A stretch of 64,000 bases of DNA from Ceratodon purpureus (lineage: Eukaryota; Streptophyta; Bryopsida; Pseudoditrichales; Ditrichaceae), in NCBI GenBank assembly GCA_014871385.1, contig CM026424.1, forward strand, positions 13,792,892-13,856,891, read 5' to 3'. This document shows positions 1 through 13,640 of this stretch, one piece after another. The first letter of the stretch is position 1, and every line of letters starts with the position of its first letter. The notes beneath the pieces were generated by a model. The model did no database searches, had not been told where the DNA came from, and saw only the letters and a program-made list of their open reading frames with translations. Both the position numbers and the translations under genes were made by a program.

Positions 1-2127
1 CTTTGAATATAATCTGGAGCCATAAGATGCACTCATCAGTCTTCTAATGACAAGTCGTACCTGTAGCGAGTGTAGGCCGTGAGCATGGACTGAAAATCAT
101 CTAAACCATCACAATAATTATCTGTAAAAGTAGAAGCATCTTTCTCAATAGCTGATGCTTGCAACTGCCTCTGACGTTGTTTAATCGCAACTTGACGTCT
201 TCTCAATAAATAAGCTTCTTGCAACTCATCAAACTGCAGATTCTCACCAGAACATAAGTCACATTTCGAATCATATGTTGTAATACATAAATCAAACTAT
301 AAACTTCACATCAGAGCAGACTGCGAATATTTTTGTTCTTGAATAGGAAAACTAAAGGAATTTGACTAGAGTGTAACCCAAGCACACGTGGTGACTAACA
401 TTTGGAAGAAAGGTACAGGTAAAAGGTATACCTGTGCTAGTACTCTACGCTTCTTGGCTACTTTATGTACACGTGCAGAATCATCGGGAGAAGCTACCGA
501 TGGATCATCCTCCAAAGAATAACTAGCCTTTCCGAAACCCCTAGTAACGGAAGTATAGGCCACGTTTCTCATTCTTAGCTTGTCCGCACTATATAAATTT
601 TGTTCGCTGGGTGCAGTAGACGCGCCACCCTGCCCACCTCGCCAAACAGACAATGCGTTTCCAGTGCTTGAACTTTCACATCCTGGATGACTGTTTAAAT
701 CGAACGAAGAAGATCCCATAAATCCTCTCTTACAGTGCCTATCTTTCGACATCAGGAGCCAGTTCTGCCGTCTCTCAACTGTTGCTATATCACCATCCAG
801 AAAATCGAGGTCATTTTGCACCTGTTTCACACATTGTGTATTTATGCCAGTCAGTACATTTTGTTATATCAACCTGTCATGACACTGGACCTTTAGCCCA
901 TGTCGTTGTGCTTCGTTTCAGTCGATAGATTATCACCTCCAAATAAATCAGGCCATTAAGAAAAGTCTTGGGTATTGAATTTGGAAAGGAGGAGAAAGAG
1001 TTGTAGTTGCAAGAGTTTATCTAAGAATATTGAACCTATAACCAACAGCACCTTATCTACCGTGAGAAACACCAATTCAGTGCATCCATGGATGGTAAGT
1101 GATCACACTGGCATGATGGAGGAAAACACTAACAAGGTAAAAAGAAGAACAGGTCACTTACCTCGTGTAACTTTTCTTGCTTCCGAAGTTGAGAACGGTG
1201 CAAAAAATCAAGCAATACCTCCAGGTTTGATTCGGCCTCTACGTGCTCAAGCTGCTGTTTCTTTTCACTGAGAAGAAGCAATAAGGAGTCCAGCTCCTTA
1301 GCAGAGAGATTTGCTCCCTACAATTTCAAGGTTTTAATAAGATATGGGTACATAGTATCCAGGCACACCACATGCTAATACTCAATAAAACAAATCATTA
1401 TATCCATTCATATAACTCTTTAAAGCTTTCAAAATTCTGGCGGTGAAGTTCAACTGATCAAACATAGTTAAAGCTAGCCTCCCCTTAAATACCAGTAAGA
1501 AAGCCTTCATATGCCCATGGCCAAGAGAATGAGCACAAGTAAAAGGACGTAACATAATGAGCACAGTGAGCAGAAATTCGGTTCAGAGATGTCTTAGTCC
1601 AAGAATGCGATTTTAAATGAAGCACTTACCTGCTCAAGCGCAAGACGTAGATGCTCTGCTGGAGAGGCATTGGTAAGTATCTTCGATTCTGATTCCTTTT
1701 TCAACAACTGCAACAAAGCAATCATAATGCGTATCAGAAATAGTTACGCCTTCAACATATACAGGTACATCATAATGGAAACATGCCCCCAACTCTTTGA
1801 TCACTCTTAAAATCCTATGGTTCTGTTATGCTTACACTAAACAGGGCATACCATTACCTTCGTTAGAAGAAAGTTGGGCAAGAGTTGGTCGATGGTGAGG
1901 TACTGAGCACATGAAGGGCAATTATTCCTGTTCTTCAAGTGGGTCATTATGCACGTGTAGCAAAAATTGTGCCCACATCGAGTAAGAAAAGCATCCTCCA
2001 TGGTCTCGAAACATATTGGACACAAAACATCTGTGTCTATTTCCGCCCTAGCGCGAACAGCAGACTCATACTTCTCCTCCACCGAAAACCGCGTCGCCCC
2101 AAACGGCTCCTCATTTGCGTACACCAT
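1..2127 (-). CDS. COP1: COP1-type RING E3 ubiquitin ligase, N-terminal half (partial, continues past the left edge)
   Basis: The protein ubiquitinates light-signalling transcription factors in the nucleus in darkness. Five exons are visible on the minus strand: 2127-1858, 1707-1630, 1317-1162, 821-432 and 233-61. All have GT-AG borders and join in phase. Exon 1 holds a C3HC4 RING (CPICFETMEDAF, then CGHNFC and CPSC) at about residues 36-75, followed by PNFLLTK as in plant COP1. Exons 3-4 code for the Leu/Glu-rich coiled coil (LLLLLSEKKQQLEHVEAE). Exon 4 ends in a basic KKRR stretch. Exon 5 (ELQEAYLLRRRQ, then GLDDFQSML, YTRYR) matches the linker before the WD40 propeller. The WD40 repeats lie outside the window. 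The start is the first ATG before the RING. SPA proteins are excluded because they have a kinase-like N-terminus instead of a RING. Confidence 0.9.
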
Positions 2128-2960
2128 GGCTAAATAAACATAAAAACCTCCACAAGCTCCCGTTGCGCATCAGATGACGCCCCCATCCACAATGCCAAGC
2201 TCAAAACTACCAGCCGTGAAATATATCCCCCAATACCCAAATCAACATCCACTACACTTCACTCCCCTAACCACTCTCCAGAACCCATCCAACGTACGCC
2301 ATCTCACCAGCCAAAACCTCCAGCAATTTTGTCTTCACCGGGCAGCCTTAACCACTACAGAATCAATCCCGGACTACTGATCACTCTCCTCAGCATCTTC
2401 TTCTCCTTCATACAACCAAAACACTAGTAAAGAATGCCGAATTGGATACCCCCACCTCCAACCAGAACGCCGTCCTTCAAAATTTCACTGATCCACCCAA
2501 CCTAAACAACCATCCACAAACTCCCAATGCACCCAAATCCCACCACAGAGCACAGAAACTCCACCCATCATTGCTCCAAACTCCTCCTCCCACCTCCCAC
2601 TCTCCCCATCCACTTCCCCACCCACAATCCCCTAACCCTCCAACCTCCCACTCACCAACAACAACAACCCAACGTCACAAAATTCACGTCCTCCCCAACA
2701 CTCCTGCCACAAGATCAGTCCACACACTCCATCAACATCGGATCCATCTCAACCAACACAAACACTTCTCCCGCACGTGATCTCCATCCTCTCCAAGCAC
2801 TCCCACTCCCACTCCCACTCCTTAAACACCCAAACCATACAACCCTGCACTCACTCCATCAAAACTTCACGGCACCAACCTCCTCAGAAGCTGAAACCCA
2901 ATCCAACGTTGTGCCTTGAAGCACCGTTCGTGCTACCACCCCACTCCATTCCATTCCAGT
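2128..2960 (-). promoter_or_regulatory. 5' flank/promoter region of COP1, strongly strand-asymmetric
   Basis: This stretch upstream of the COP1 start is very rich in C and A on the plus strand and poor in G, so the COP1 sense strand is G/T-rich. It gives open Pro/His/Ser/Thr-rich frames on the plus strand that look like composition artefacts. It probably holds the 5' UTR and core promoter, but I found no convincing TATA box or transcription start. Confidence 0.4.
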
Positions 2961-5900
2961 AGGGCTGAGTTTGCAAAGTGGGCGTAAGCTTAGGCATTGG
3001 TCATAAGCTTAAGCATAAGTGAGAGCATAAGCTAATCCGGGCGATGGGGATTCGTGCACGTGAACGTCAGGTGGGACAGGGACATGAGGTGGAGGACATG
3101 GTGACATGGGGGTGGCGATGGCGATCGATCCGCAGTAGCAGTAGCGATGCTGATGGTGCGATGGCGATGGCGATGGTGTGCTGGAAATCTGGAACTTGGT
3201 CTAGGACCCGGATTCTAGGGTTTTGGTTGAGTTGGAACTTGGGTGATGAGTCATGACTCATGTGTTGGTGAGTTTGGTGTTTTGGTGTTTGGGTTTCACC
3301 GACGAGTAATGGCGGTGGTAATTGAGAGCAGAGGAGGCCATGGCCAGTGCGGAGTCTAGTTGCGTCCACTTGCGTTCTACTTTGGGGGTGGAAGTGGGCC
3401 ACTGCGCACTCTTTGGTTTTCCTTTTTCCGTGCTCTTGGGAGTTTCAATGCTTCTCAAACGAATTTCTGCCAATCTGAACCTTGATTTCATGAATAATTT
3501 TTCATTTGTGCCGGGCAAAAAGAATTTAAAAACTGGTAATATTATGTCCGTGTTTATTTCTGTTTTTGAGCGTGTTTTTCCTACACATGAGGATATATAT
3601 ATGTATATTTTAATATATAATATTTTTAATTTAATGGACGTTTGTTCTGCTGAACCCTTGGATGCTGTAACCAAATTGCCGCCTTGGACCATGTTTGAAT
3701 TGTATGGAACTTGGTGAAGATCTATGAATGATTATTTAGAATGGATTCATCTTTAAAAATCCTCCACTCAAAATTTGTATAATGAACAGGTTTATTATAA
3801 AAATAGTGTTCGTCCCGCCTACAGGTTGTGGCACGGTCAAAGGGGTCGGAACCGTGACATCCACAGTCGAACAGACACTCAATTCACGTTGCTCTCCTCC
3901 GGAGACCAAAGTTTCTCTCTCTATTATAAAATATAAGCCGAAGGAAAATTCATAGTTGATGCCGGAATTGAATTTTGTAAATCACGAATTTTAAATTATA
4001 TAAACAACATTGACTACTATGGGTGCTATTTTTTTGTGATGGTGTACAAAATCTATTATAAAGTGTATAAAATAATTTTTTCAATTTTTTTTTGCTTTGC
4101 TCCTCATTTTGGTCAATGTTAGCTAAAGATGATCTATGGTGATTCAAAAACTTCATTCATATCCATTCACTACCATCAAAATTGAATAGGTTTATTCAAC
4201 AATTGAATTTTATGGATGTTTATTTCAGTAAAAACAAGCATTTTAAATACAATATCTACACTCATTCAATTTCCATGTCTTCTAAGTACACATCGAAAAG
4301 GAATATTTTTAACATATTTGGAACCACCAAGATCTAATCATGTCTCCAATGATTTGATTCATCCCATTATTCCTTCTCGCATTTCACCACATCCAAAGGC
4401 CATGGCTTCTAAATGAAGGACACTGATGTAAAAATTGGAATTTCCTCAATACTTATGGTTTTTAGTGTAAAGAAGCCCTTTCTGAATGCCATGTATGTAA
4501 GTCTATTTTTATTGTTATGCATCATATTTACATATTGTGAATCAAATTTTTCTAGACATGCATCAAATTTAAGTGCTAAGACCTTTTGATGATTTTGTGC
4601 ATACAACAGGTACACAAATTAGCCATTGAACTGCCATACACTGCATTGAGAGAGAGAATTCATTTTTGCCATTAAAAAATCTACACTCTTTTTCAAGAAA
4701 TTCAAACGTTTGAAAAATTTGTACTTGGTTTGAAGATATTTGAGTCATTGCTCTGTAATTTGAAGTCGACATTAATCTGATCTAATTAATCACCCAGGGC
4801 CCAGTTATTTCACTTTCCTTCAACTAAGTGAGTGTAAACTACCCGGACCCAACCTGTTTTTGGACTTGGTTGAGGCACAAAGTGTTCCAATTTTAGGAAT
4901 GGGAAAGAGGCTGGGTTTGTGGTGAACATGGGTGAGAGTAGGGTCTGCTTTCCACATCAACCAGATCTGTTGTTGCACATGCAAAGTGGTATCTCAGGCC
5001 CACTTCAGACAAGGGGAAGCAGGTGGACAGGGTAGGAAAAATGCACATGTGCCGGTAGATAATTGGTTTATAGACTTGGGGTAGCCTCTTCAGCGTTCAC
5101 ATTAATACCGTAGTTAAAGCGTTGTCTTCAATTCATGATCATGGATGGAAAAGAAATCTAGGTGTCCTGAGTAGCAAAGAGGTTGCTACTGTACTGGGGG
5201 AGTTTGCTAGGTACTCCCTGAAATTTGGGTTTTCTCCATGCTCTCTCAAAGTATATGATACTTGTCTCATCTCAACTATGCTCTTTTCTTGTAACTTCGA
5301 AGTTTGGATGATGTGGCATGTAAGAAAAGCACGTCCATTCTTCCACTGCAGTGGCCTCATAGGCAAGCTTTTCAGACCCTGGGTAATGTTTGTTTGAATG
5401 TACCTTGCTTTCCCATGGACACTCAGAAGTAGAAAGGACCTTCAAAAACCTTGACTAGGAAAGGAACATGTTAAGCAAAAAGTAAGAACAGGAATGGAGC
5501 GTCGTAGAAAGGAACTACCTATTCCTTTTCCATCTACTCATGGCCTCTTCACACTGTGCATGAGTCGAGAGTCTGACGATCAAACTTTCAGCTCGGTTCA
5601 TGGCAAAACAAGTGTAAGATTTCTGGAGCATTTAATCATTTTTCATGCATCAAAATTTAGCTCAAAGACACAAATTGGTCGCCGTCCACGTAAGTCAAGA
5701 AAGTAACATGGTCAAATTTTATAATCTCAACATCTACAAAATTTCTTGAAATTAATTTGCATCAGACAGTTATTGTGTTTGTAAAATTTATGATCTAATG
5801 GTTAATCACTCAGGTATTGAGATTGTATCAGTGGTAAAGTTTAGAAAATTTCATAAGATTTAAGTAATTTCTCACAATGAACAAGGAAACGGCGCTTAAG

Positions 5901-7014
5901 AATTCCACTGAAACTGAATTTTTAGTGTAGAGAAGTTGGCTTAAAAAAAAATGCAATATTTAATGAGAAGTACACAAAATTTTAGCAATAAATGTGCATT
6001 TGAGATTACCAACTTTTTAAGGTCGTGAAATAATTTGATAAACTGATTAAGTGATAAACTCTTCCATCTTGAGCTTTATCTTGATATAATCTATAAAAGA
6101 AATGATAAAAATATGAAAACACAATGGTGAATTTAACTCTCTTAAATGAGGGAAACCGGTGTCCATTAAAGGTTAAATCCAAGCCTGAATGATGAGCACA
6201 GGGACTGCAAACTACTCCAATCAACGAGGACTGTCCTGTGTAAATAATGCTCCAAATTTTCACGTACATCCTGTCGTGTTTCATGTGTACGTACTTGATC
6301 ATCAAGGAAGCGACAAGCTCCTCCGCCACATGAGAAAACTAGACCTAAAGGTGAGTGAGACCAAATTCGTAATCGAGTATGGCCGACAGAATGGACCGGA
6401 GTCTGGACCCGACAAGTTAGGCGCTATGGAGAGGACGAAAATTTATTATCTTCCATATGACTTCAGATGTGCAGCAATAATTCCAAGGTTTCGCAAATCG
6501 CAAGAATATGCTTCTGTTAGACATGTCAATCACACGCTAGCTACATGATTCCTGTGCATAAAGAAGTTGAACTGGGTTGAACTAGAAGAATACACCAATC
6601 GTGAACAATCAGTGAACACAAATATAGATGGATACTTATGTGAACGACATATTTCGCAAGTGTCCTTCAAACTTGTCACGAGGTGTTGTAAGAAAAACTG
6701 TCTCAAAGGAAAATTGTGATTAATTAAAGGAAATAATAACTTGCCAATTACAGCTATGCTAAGCATCCTAGTTTCTACTAGGGATCTCGGAAATAATCTA
6801 TCCACATGCATGGTATGAATACCAAACGAGTTCGCAGGTGTTAGCGTCTCTTGACTTGCAGTATTCTATTTTCAAAATTCCTACTACAGACGTCAAGCGC
6901 TCAAACCGTGCAGGAATAGTACTGGACCTAAAGAAACAACTCAAGATAAGCAGACGAAATATGGGTGAAGGATATGATAACAACTCGACCCAAGATGATA
7001 AAAGAAAATATGAA
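2961..7014. other. Intergenic DNA, no supported gene
   Basis: Mostly AT-rich sequence between COP1 and the methyltransferase-ACT gene. Short AAGCTTA-containing repeats occur near 2985-3035. The open frames here (for example 3322-3717 and 6189-6548) show no recognisable domain, no partner exons and no coding-like composition. The last few hundred bases before 7015 probably include the 3' UTR of the next gene. Confidence 0.5.
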
Positions 7015-10000
7015 TTACTTGTCTTCAAGTTGCTGGCGGCGCTCTGCAAGGCGTTCCAGAATACGATTCCTAACCTCCTCCTCACGAGGTTCTGAGAGAG
7101 GTCCTTTAGTTCCACCATCCACCACATAGAAAACGTCGACTACATGTGTGTCTTGCGTCGAGATTTTTGCCCTTTTGACACTGAAAGAAGAATACAAGCA
7201 ATCGTTAATAACATCACCAAGCTTTGTGAAATAAAAAGATCAACAGTGAAATCGGATACTCGTAACAAGCATTAGACAATTAAGCTTGTTAATGTGAAGC
7301 TATTGCTGCAGAAAAAATAAGACAGGACATCTATCATTTTCCTCACATCACATGTACAACAAGGGGAGTTATGTGGAGACCTGACGCCTGTTTCGTTGAA
7401 TGCAAGTGTGAGGTCAAATAGCAACATCTCTTGATCAACTCCCTCTACTGTGACCTCCGTTTGCCCATTGTCATTCTCAAAGTAGACCTGGAAGCCGGGT
7501 TCTTCAAACTCAGGGACGGCGTCCTCAAAAGGAAGGTGAGCCTCATCAGACTCGAGAGGTTCAGGTGCAACTTTCTCTGCCAATGAAGCATCACTTGAAG
7601 GCAAGGAGGCCCCATTGTTCTCTAGGTCCATCTGTAGAGATTTCAAACAGGGTTATTAACTTTACACTGTCTGAAATGGCCAAAACCCAATGCATTCCTA
7701 CGAAGCCCAATGATAACAATCTCTTCCAATATATTAAATTCTGATCAACCTTCACGTTATACAGGGTCTGCAGACCAAGTTGAAATCATCCACAATGAAA
7801 ATAACAGAGCACATGATGTGGCAAGGTTCGAAAACATAGCAAGCGCCCTCAGACTACGACTAAATCTCAAAGAGTAGGAGGGGAACCATAATTTCAGTGC
7901 AATAGAGCATGAATCATTCGAAAAATTTATACAAACATTTAAACAATCCTAAAAGGATTCTTCGGCAACAGAAAATAAATGAAATCATGTTACAAGTTGG
8001 ATCCCATAGACATTACTATATTAAAGTCTAAACGATAGTCTAATATTGAAAATTAAAATGGGGATCCATGATTATGAACTTGGATACAGGTTTACTAGAT
8101 GACTTACAGGCAAATACCAGTGGAGCCTTGTAGCCAAGTCTTCACCGTCAATGACCTGATCATGTGTTTGCCACAAAGGTCTGATTAGAAAGACTAAGTT
8201 CACAGCCCTACGCAATTGGTACAACAAGGCACAGTGGTGATATCTGAAACATATGCTTTTTTAGGTCTATATCAGGAAGCACCCCAGGACACCAGTTGAA
8301 ACGTAAGATGCTTACTTCATCGATTTCATTCTAATTAATGAAATATGAAATCTGCACTGTGATATAAAGAGTCACAGAACACGTTTCGTACGAACCAGTA
8401 AATTCAATGTAGACTTGATGTCAATCTGTGAGGACTAAGGAGGACAAGCGAAATAAGTCACTCATTCCCAAAGTGACAAAAAACGAAAACAGGTGCCTCT
8501 TATAAACCCGGAGCAGTATGTCGCAGAGCATCATGCACGCTGTCCACTATTTCCGCCATTCAAGCATTGAAAATCTCTAAATCTACGTCTTTCGCATACA
8601 ACGTTGCCTACGATTAATTGGGCAAAGTGAATTAAGAAGCATGACGAGATTACTTCAGTTTCCTAGGGAACTTCGGGAGCCACATTATCGACACTGATCA
8701 TATTATAAATCTTCCCGAGTTGCACTCGTAAAAAGTTGGACAGAATGTCCGAATCTGAAACTATTCTTGAATAGCATAAAACCAGACGATGATAATGTCG
8801 CAAACATGCTCCGAGTATTATTAAGAATCATACAGTCGGCAGACAATTAGCTTTCTCTGAAGAACGGAGCGGTTCACAATCGATTTAAGGGAGTCACGTG
8901 CATAAGGCCTCAGTACTCGTTATTTAAAATCTAATGACAAATAGTAGTCCATGCGCAATCAATAAATAACTGAAACAGGTTCGGACGGCAGAATAACAAG
9001 TTAAGCAACAAAACGACAAAAACTGAGAATGCTAACCTTTTGAGGACTTTCGAGATCAAGCTCTCCTGAAGTTTCATGGTTCGGCGAGGGCATGTACAGT
9101 TCATTATTGTTGCAATGTGAGAGGGATACACCATGCGTCACGTCTGGAAGCGCAGACCTCGATTCTTCGGCAGACGACAGTGAGGTGCCAGAACTTTCAC
9201 CATGAAGTGCAGCTAGCTGTATCCGCCATTGCGCAGCAAGACTCTGAATCGACTTGAATTGCTGTTCAATGACATCTGCAAGCATGTTCTCAAGATTAAG
9301 TGAAAACTTCCCCACATGATCAATACTAATGCAGCACTCTTCTCACAAGAGAGCACACTAAAGTGGATTACAGCATAGATTGAATCCTTTAACTTAAAAG
9401 GGTAGTTTGTATACTAAGCTCCAGGAACTGACAATAACATTAGAAGGCTGGTGAGACTTACTGTACCCCTCCATATTATACGAGGTGAACTACACTTTTA
9501 GTTACAAGAATGAAACCTTCGACATGATGTCGGCGTATTCTGTATGTTAGTAAGTGACTCACCATGTTGCAACGTTTCCAAGTTTTCCAGGTCCTCAACC
9601 GATGGCATGATATACCCACTTCTATCAACCCCATCATTATGTACAGGACTTCCTCTGCTACCCTCAAGCATTTCAGCGTTCATCAGATTTGGTTGGAAGT
9701 GATCCGTCTCGACATCAAAATCAGAACTCTGTGAAGAAGCATCACTGGATTGTGCAGAACTGCGGGGGCTGGCACATGATACAGGAACAACTACTCCTTG
9801 TAAACCAGGTCGGCGAATGCGCTCTTCACTGTTGAGTAGCTCTTCGATGCCCTCGAATTTTTTTCTCCTACACAAGAAGGTCAACTTCAATAAACCTGTA
9901 AAAAGTCACATTCGAGAGTCCCTGAAGTGACAGCATAATCATTCGCTCAGAATCAGCATACTGAAACTCCGATTTCTGTCATCAATGTACACAAGCCCAA

Positions 10001-11631
10001 AGCCAGCTCAAGGTGCCAACCTACAATAAGTAGGAAAAGTGTTGTCGCTGAAAAAGAAATTAAATGATCTACCGTATGCAATTTGGCATTATTTCAGTAG
10101 TTGAAAACAAGATATCTAGAAATGCATCAGAGTCGATGAGAATATATATGCTTTGTTAATCATGTACTTCAAAGCAATACTTGGATGTTTTTCTGTGATA
10201 CTTGCGGAAAGGTTGAAACGTTGAAGACTATCACTATCAAAGAAGATTCAATTTAAAGAACCCAAAGTTGATGTAATTGATACGTACCCACTATTGAATT
10301 CCTCCCAAGTGATAATCTTGGTAACTTCAATACCTCGACTGAGAGGTAGGGTTGAAGAATCAACCCCGGGTTGCCGACGTACATGCCGAATATAATCATT
10401 TGTAGTGTCATCTAGGGCATTGTCAGCCACCACAATGGCTCCTTTCTTCAGCTTAAGGAGGTCAAAAAGCTCAATATAACGTTCAGGCTGCCCTGAAAAT
10501 AACACGAACTCCAATCCTGTGCCACAACTTCACACATTAAATCACTGTTGGGCATTATCTAGATATGAGCAATGTGAGTCGACATGACAGTCGTCAAGGA
10601 GAGAGCGAGTTAGACAACGCCATATTTGGGAATAACAAAAGGATAACAAATAATTCCTGAACCAGAAACAATCAGAATAGTTCAAGATCCATACGAACCA
10701 TGTATTGCAGCAGTTTACCTTCTCTCTGAGGAATAAAGGTCGATGGATCTTCGGTGACAAAATTCACATAATCAGCCAATTCCATCTCCTTGAGGAAATA
10801 CCGAACAACATCTTGCTTCTCGGCTTCGTAATGCACGGACCATAGGCAGCTGTCCGTGGCTCGAGCAGCTGTAGCAGAATCAATGAGACGTAAGATGATG
10901 TATGTAAAATTAAGTCTTGCATTCGATATTAGGAGTAAATATACACCAGTCAGCAGGGTGAAAGTTCAAACGCAAAAGGGTAAGAGAATATAAGAAAGTG
11001 ACGAAGAGAATATTAATCCAAGGCCTGTCTCACTTTACCTGCGGCAAGAGTTAGCGTAGACAGTCCACATCCTACTTGCAGGGTGTGACGTGAATTAATT
11101 CCAGCCGCCAAAGCAGAAATAAATTCTGCACTGCCTGGCTCGAGCAATGGGGCTCTTCGAATACCCCTACGAAATGACTGCCGTTTCTGTAAGAGGATCC
11201 TTCGCTGCAATTCAGAGGCAATACACGCTTGTCAGACCTTTCAAATGACCACAACCAGCGACCACTTAGTCCGGCATCGAAAGCTACAATATATTGACAA
11301 TCTTCCATAATCACCGAGTTAGTTTTAACGTGTAAACTACCTACGCAGGGCGCTATCATGAAACTAATTAATAAGAGGTAGAATCCAACCTGTGTCACTT
11401 CGGATTCAGATAATTATTCTACCCTCTTTAGATCGGGAAGGAGAAAGGTTTCTGAACATCATATCCTCACAAACCGAGAAACGGCGAGAGAGCGAGACAC
11501 ACAAACATACCAGGTCTAAAGATTCACAAAACGCAGCAGTCGAAATCTCTGAATACCACCGCATCTCGCAGAAATGAGAATCTCGCATCCTGCTCCCTCC
11601 TGCGACGCCTTCTAGTGTTCCCAACGCTCAT
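7015..11631 (-). CDS. O-methyltransferase-like / ACT domain fusion protein
   Basis: Seven exons with GT-AG borders join in phase: 11204-11039, 10868-10719, 10516-10288, 9867-9563, 9341-9037, 7631-7381 and 7180-7015 (TAA stop), 1,572 nt. A first exon at 11631-11557 (MSVGNTRRRRRREQD) fits the phase but is tentative. The N-terminal 170 or so residues resemble class I SAM-dependent O-methyltransferases: LQVGCGLSTLTLAA is motif I, then SVHYEAEK, and a late strand KKGAIVVADNAL with its Asp-Asn pair. The usual DADK metal/SAM segment reads FSGQPERY, so cation-dependent catalysis may be lost. A Ser-rich linker follows. The last about 85 residues (VYFENDNGQTEVTVEGVDQ to VVDVFYVVDG) look like an ACT domain of the ACR/GlnD kind, which often binds amino acids. 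The fusion could be a ligand-sensing regulator. I do not recognise a named orthologue. Confidence 0.72.
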
Positions 11632-13640
11632 TTCAGTTCTATTCGCCAGCTCGCCAAAGTTCCTTGTGTCCTTTCTGCAACCGTGACTAAACTCAATAAG
11701 TTCCTTGTATTCTTTCTGCAACCTTCCCTGTGTTGCTACAAGAATATCAACTAGCAGATATAAAAGATAGTAAGATATCAGTCCTATCTACATTGCTGCA
11801 GTATCTCTTCATCAGCAAGAAACAGTTATTCCTGGATCAAATCTTCCTGAAGAACATGCATCGAGCCAGGAACATAGCTATTAAGAGCATGGACATGATC
11901 CTCGTACCCTACACTCAGCGAGTCTAAGAAACTCCTAGATGCAGTGTAATGTAGCAATGCCCTTCAACGCTTCTACTTGCCTCGAATGACAGAAGTAAGA
12001 GAGCAGTCGGTGATCTCCAGTGACAAAAATATCTAATCCGAACATCGTCACCTGTAAACCCTCGCTAAAGCAATTGTGTCTTAACGTACGATGTCATCTA
12101 ACTTCGACTGCCTCTTAATGAGTACACTTTCCAAGGCTGTGTCGTAAACAACTTCCTCAATCGATCTTATGAAATTGAATTGTTACCAAGCACCTTAAGT
12201 CCCTATCCAAAACGGCCTGATCAAATGCCAGATAGACGACACTGACTGCTTGGGATTGAATGCAGCGGAATCATTACAACCAGACCTCTCAATTTGCATG
12301 TTCCTTGGAAGCTGAGAACATCGTTGTAGGTAAGAAGTTCAAGCCTCCAGAAACCACAACAATTCTCCAGAGACACTTCGCCGCTACCGTATACTGATAT
12401 GTCAAACCAGGAATAGAATACCATATGCCCTGGAGCATCAGAATGTAGAGAGTACAGAGAGAAAATCTAGAAGCTCCAAGTCAGATGCTCACCTCTCAAC
12501 TCGCAGGAAAAATGATGTTGACTACAAAACGTAACAGCACAGATTCTTCACTCGCAGGGGTGGAATGCCGGCCATTATTTCTGGATCAAACTTTTGACAC
12601 TCTCCGCCACGCTTGGCCAGCCACACTGCTCTGTCGATAGTTCGCCCCACTCGCATCACTCGCATTTCAACTCTTTTCCCAGAAACGACAACCAATACAC
12701 GGTCACTCTCCAACACTACCACACCCTGACTACAACCCCTGGCTAGTACAATTCCCGCCTGTATCTCCAGGCCCTACTATCATGAGCAGTTAGAAAAACG
12801 TCACACTCAGGCACGATTTCACCTCTTGGCATTAATCACCTCTAGCGCTCACTCCAACTGAAGCTCTCTCAACGGAGAAGATTTCAGAACACCGCAAAAC
12901 TACCGCACACCAAAACACCTTCTCTACACCAACCCTTCCAATGCCGGAGTACTCTCACGCCTTCGCCAAACAAGCCGCAATCCGCTTCTAACCCTCTCCA
13001 AAATCCGATCCAGCCACCGGAACTCCACCAACTACCTCCGCCGCATCCACCACACCACAACTCCCGACCACGCACTCCTCCTACCCCTCGCAACCGCACC
13101 AAACCTCCAAACGCCAAAAGCACTCCCTCTAAATCCCCTCCTCAATCCCCTAACCCCCGCCAGCTAGAAGATCTCACCCGAACGCGTCCTCTCACGCATC
13201 CCCGCCCGCCACCATCACTTCATCGTACCATCGCCGTCTCACGACCCCGGCGCCATCTGCCTTCCAGCTTCCGAACCCCTCCACCAAAACTCCCGATTCG
13301 AAACCAAAAATGCACCAAAACGACTCAAACAAAAACCAAAACCAGAAACGCAGCTGCTAACGGAGTCGATGTCGACCTCACAACATCACAACAAAGACCA
13401 AAACGCTCGCCGAACTCCCTTCCCGTCCCGTCCCTTCCCTTCCATCGCCAGAGGAGAAAAAAAACCTTCAGGGTTGTTGCTCCAAGTATTTTCTCACCAT
13501 CGCTGCCGCCATCTACCGCCGCGGCACGGCAGGCCGAGTCACTGGCCGGCTCAGATCAGTATGTGTGGATCTCCTGAACCGTCACTGTCCCCAAATTCTT
13601 CTCTCTGTACATTCCTCGTACTCAAATCTAGAAAAAGGTA
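11632..13640 (-). promoter_or_regulatory. 5' region of the methyltransferase-ACT gene, possibly with upstream exons
   Basis: On the minus strand, about 12770-12545 stays open after an acceptor-like TAG/G and reads plausibly as protein (GLEIQAGIVLARG and further on SGKRVEMRVMRVG), with a possible GTGAAG donor. It may be an upstream exon, but I could not link it in phase with certainty. From about 12850 to 13460 the plus strand is C-rich, the same asymmetry as upstream of COP1. A short direct duplication (TTGCAGAAAG and following) lies at 11655-11725. Confidence 0.3.

Noticed and set aside
2442-2919. Pro/His/Ser-rich plus-strand open frames
   Set aside because: Two overlapping frames are open only because the strand is C/A-rich; the composition, not codon use, explains them.
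6189-6548. 119-aa plus-strand frame between COP1 and the methyltransferase-ACT gene
   Set aside because: No recognisable domain, no flanking exons, and ordinary intergenic composition.
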